Assembly: GCA_023333565.1 (NCBI GenBank)
Contig: JAJKFH010002711.1
Coordinates: 355,501-419,500, forward strand
DNA length: 64,000 bases
Reading direction: 5' to 3'
Origin: Puffinus mauretanicus
Lineage: Eukaryota > Chordata > Aves > Procellariiformes > Procellariidae
This document shows, one piece after another, positions 60,801 through 64,000 of the stretch. Within the stretch, counting starts at the first letter, position 1; the number at the start of each line of letters is the position of its first letter. A program made the position numbers and the translations under genes. The notes below the pieces were generated by a model. It saw only the letters and a program-made list of their open reading frames with translations. It was not told the origin of the DNA and ran no database searches.

Positions 60801-63800
60801 AGTGCAAATATGCAGCCATAAGAGGCCACAGGGATGTAGAAGAAATAAGTGGCAAGACACCTTTTCAGCAATGGTGACCTCAGCCATCTCATGTAAAGTT
60901 ACTATTTACATTTCTACTTGAGATGGCCACTCCTTGAGTTGATGCTGCTCACTAATCTCGCTGAGAATTTCAACCAGTTTTCCCCCGCATGGTTCATTTT
61001 CTACCAGGTCAGTAGGCTGGAGAAAGCTTAGAAAGAAGATCAGGAGAAGGGAAACAGAAGGAGCAGATGGCTGGGAACGGGTTCTTTGCTTTTGGTAGCT
61101 TCCAGCTCTTAGACTGGCTCAGCCATCTCAGGATGCTACTGGGGATGTTACTGCTAAATCCACCTGAAGATCTACTGATGAAGATGAAATTAGCATTCCA
61201 CCTCTTGTCCTGAATTATTTCCTTCTGCCATAAGGTGACATTGTGGCATGTGAGTTAATTCAGGCAGCTGAGGCAGCAGAAAGCCTATCCCAGTTTTGTG
61301 ACTGGGCTAGCTTCCTGCTGGTTCTGGTCCCAGCCAGCTCTCCGCAGGCTGAGTGCTCCACTGCTGCTGGAAAAGACACGGCAGAAACACATGGCTGGGA
61401 CAGAAACGTGACTGACCTGTTCACGGCAGTTGCCCATAGCTTCATCTCTCTGTAACATCAAACTAATCGCTTAAATCACAACCTGGCTGGTATTTCTATT
61501 GGCACCGCTGGCTTAGAGGGCTCTTTTTCTCTCCCCGCCATGCTCGTCTCCCACCGGCTCATTCCCGACGTGCTGCCTGTCCCTGCTCTGTGTCAGCAGT
61601 GCTGTTTGTCTGTGTGCAGGATCACAAGATCAGGGGACCGCTGGTGATACAGTGGTACAAACACACAGCTGGCTGCCACGTGGGGACTGCCTTCACCGGC
61701 TTAAGCAGGAAGGGTGCCAAATGTGAAATCGTGGGCAGACAGAGATTCCCAAATGTAGCTTGCTCAGATGCCGCCTTCATAGGACTAGAAGTGTTTTCTG
61801 TCACACCTTCCCGCTCTGTGCCAGACCATATGCTTAGGAGAAAACACGGCACTGGCCCCAATCCCCGCTCCCATACGAGACAGTAGTAACAGCAGTGGCA
61901 GATCCGTGCTCCTTCAGACAGGAGGACCCACAGGAGGAGGCTTTCAGGCTCTCCTTGTCTCCTCTGAGGAAGAGGAGGGAGATCAGTTGTTAGTTTTCGC
62001 ACATTGTATTGACTCCTGAATATCAAAAGGTGACTGGGCTATGACTACACCTCACCCTAGTGAATCCCTGAGGAGGGTCCTGCTAGACCCTTTGCTATTG
62101 TGAGGAAAAAGGATTAAAAGGTTTTAAAACTAAAAATCTAGGGGTTTCTTAGTTATAAACTAGGATAACTAACACAAAGAAATTAGAACACAGAGCATCT
62201 TAGGGTGTTGTTTCATTGTTTATTGAGGTCTCCTAGCTCATCACGCATCCCCTCCCTTGCCATGGTGCCAGAACTTACTGGGTCACAGGGAGAGCCAAAT
62301 CAGAGAACAAAACTCAGCTAAGCACACTCACTGAAATAAAATTAAAAAAAAGAAAAGAAAGGAAAAGTGGTTTTCATAGAGATCCGCTCTCTGGCCCCCA
62401 GTGCTGAGGCTGGAACACAGGAAAGTGCAAGGATGTGCATCTGGCATCACTATTTTCTGAAGCAGCATCGGCTTAGATCAACTTAGGTCAGCTAATAATG
62501 AAGCCACACCTTCAGGCAACATTCAGAATTCTGCATAAAAAGCATGTAAAATGCACATCTACTCTGACGTCTGGCTGCAATCTGCATTGGTCAGCAGCTG
62601 CTCAGAGCCCATGAGACCTGTATTGTTTGCTTCCTATGCTCTTATGGATCATTGTTACATATATTACGTACACAGTGAGTCTCTGCAGAGAAACAAATAA
62701 TTTCAGCTGTCTTAGGTTAGAGCTTCCTAAAGGCACAATTCTCCACATTTATGTGAAATTTCAGATAGCCATGATAAATTATCTGAATGTACATTGAAAT
62801 CTAAAAATTATGGCCTTAAAAACTGGGAATTGAATAAGCCTTTTCAAATTGAAAGTCAGTGATGTAGAGACAGAGTTTGAATCATTCTGGGAATTTTGCG
62901 ATGCCTTAGTAGCAGTTTATGAGTACATAAGCCCTAAACTGTGATAATTAATCTTTTTTCAGGTTTATACCTGCAGGAATTGTACATATTGGAAATCAAA
63001 CAGATTAAGATTGTTATTCAACATCTCTTCTTTCCTGTGCATTTCTTTCCTTAAAAAAAGGCAATTAACCCATTCCTTCAGTCTCTGTAGCAAGAGGGAA
63101 GATGGTATGCTACTTGGGAATATCCACTCTAGCTTCACAGGTGCCAATAGACATGGCTGGGCCATCACCAGGCTCAATACAGGTTACAAGACTCAGCTGG
63201 GAGCTCAGGGAAATACAGACAGCAGGCCTAGGCTCAATTCTGTGCCGATGTTTTATATTGTAATTAGTATATAAACCAGATACTAGTACCTAAACTAAAT
63301 AAAGCTCAGGCTGCCCCTTAACTGCGGTAAAAACATGTGACACAGCATCTTATCAGTACCTGTGTTTTACTCTCATTTAGTAATAACCCTTTTTTTGGTG
63401 TGACCTGAATTTCCAACTCATACAAACCCCCCTACTTCAGCGAGCTGCTGTGGGAATAGACAGGCGTTGATAAAAAAAGGTGCCGCTCTCAATAGGCAGA
63501 CAATCTTCCATTTAATGATGATACTTAAGCTTAATTGTTCAAAGAGTGGGAAGGGATGTGTAGGTCATCACGGTGCTCCTAGGTGCCTCAAATGATAGCA
63601 ATTCACCCCACAATTTACTGCAATGAATAGAAAATTGTTTGTGTTAATCCAGGTGCTCCGTCTGGGTTACTGATCATCCACACGACTCCATGAATGCTGT
63701 GAAAATTTTCTCATTTACATATTAGGAAAACAGGAAGAAACCTGTTGTCCGCTGGCCTATGGTCAAGTAAAGAAAAAAATTTGATTCCCAAAGGCCTGGT

Positions 63801-64000
63801 TTTTATCTCTCTGTGTTTCTTTAACTCACTGAAAGGTGACATGTACATTTGCAGAATGTTGAATCACTATTTCTTTCAAACAGTAGTATTGTAAAAAGAT
63901 GTTTTGGTTGGGATGGTGCCCATTCATATTCTTGGCACTTCTCTAAAGCCTATGAAGGCATTTGCTCCATTTCCCCCAAATAAACAAACTGCAGCTGCTA
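57801..64000. other. Noncoding sequence, nothing recognised
   Basis: More than 6 kb without a mobile element I can name. An A run lies near 60693-60707 and another A-rich run near 62340-62365. A GC-richer zone at about 61290-61990 carries overlapping frames on both strands (61243-61455, 61260-61445, 61590-61886, 61622-62026) with no recognised domain. Remaining frames are short and AT-driven. Confidence 0.5.

Noticed and set aside
1..64000. CRISPR arrays, tRNA or rRNA genes, bacterial operons, phage or defence systems
   Set aside because: I saw no regularly spaced direct repeats, tRNA-like cloverleaf or rRNA sequence, nor any arrangement of long same-strand frames. The sequence is vertebrate in character.

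Overview
This window looks like noncoding DNA from a bird, most likely a neoavian. The case rests on mobile elements. Eight fragments of CR1 LINE retrotransposons, the dominant avian retroposon, are recognisable by the ATTCTATG-type 3' end and by reverse-transcriptase-derived peptides. Four solo-LTR-like elements are all on the + strand, and three of them share the TGTCCTGGTTTCGGCTGGGA-like start common in neoavian ERV LTRs. The background is AT-rich and CpG-poor. I see no bacterial-type gene organisation, no RNA gene, no CRISPR array, and no host protein-coding exon I can defend. The long stretches between repeats read as intergenic or intronic sequence.

Layout. 1-10.4 kb: unique-looking AT-rich DNA with a strong palindrome cluster (1681-1728), a small GC-rich patch (about 820-985) and an unexplained 123-codon minus-strand open frame (5317-5688). 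10.4-21.4 kb: a tiny CR1 tail, several very degenerate copies of an ancient dispersed repeat, a 17-nt palindrome holding a perfect paired-homeodomain (P3) site at 11.47 kb, and a possible conserved element around 16.65-17.13 kb. 21.4-26.5 kb: the densest mobile-element block, with a minus-strand CR1 tail, a 2.2-kb plus-strand CR1 with endonuclease and reverse-transcriptase remnants, and a clean solo LTR with a 5-bp target-site duplication. 26.5-41.5 kb: mostly unique sequence with one minus-strand CR1 (30.7-31.2 kb). 41.5-54.8 kb: four CR1 fragments and three more LTRs. 54.8-64 kb: unique AT-rich sequence with an enhancer-like patch near 57.4-57.8 kb that contains a short hairpin.

No set of genes works together here. 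The CR1 fragments are 5'-truncated, and the coding parts are broken or are only C-terminal pieces. The LTRs have no proviral genes beside them and are best read as recombination remnants. I found no convincing previously undescribed system. The observations most worth checking are the homeodomain palindrome, the possible conserved noncoding blocks, the ancient dispersed repeat with its CATTGACTTCA-type core, and two open frames that no repeat I recognise explains.
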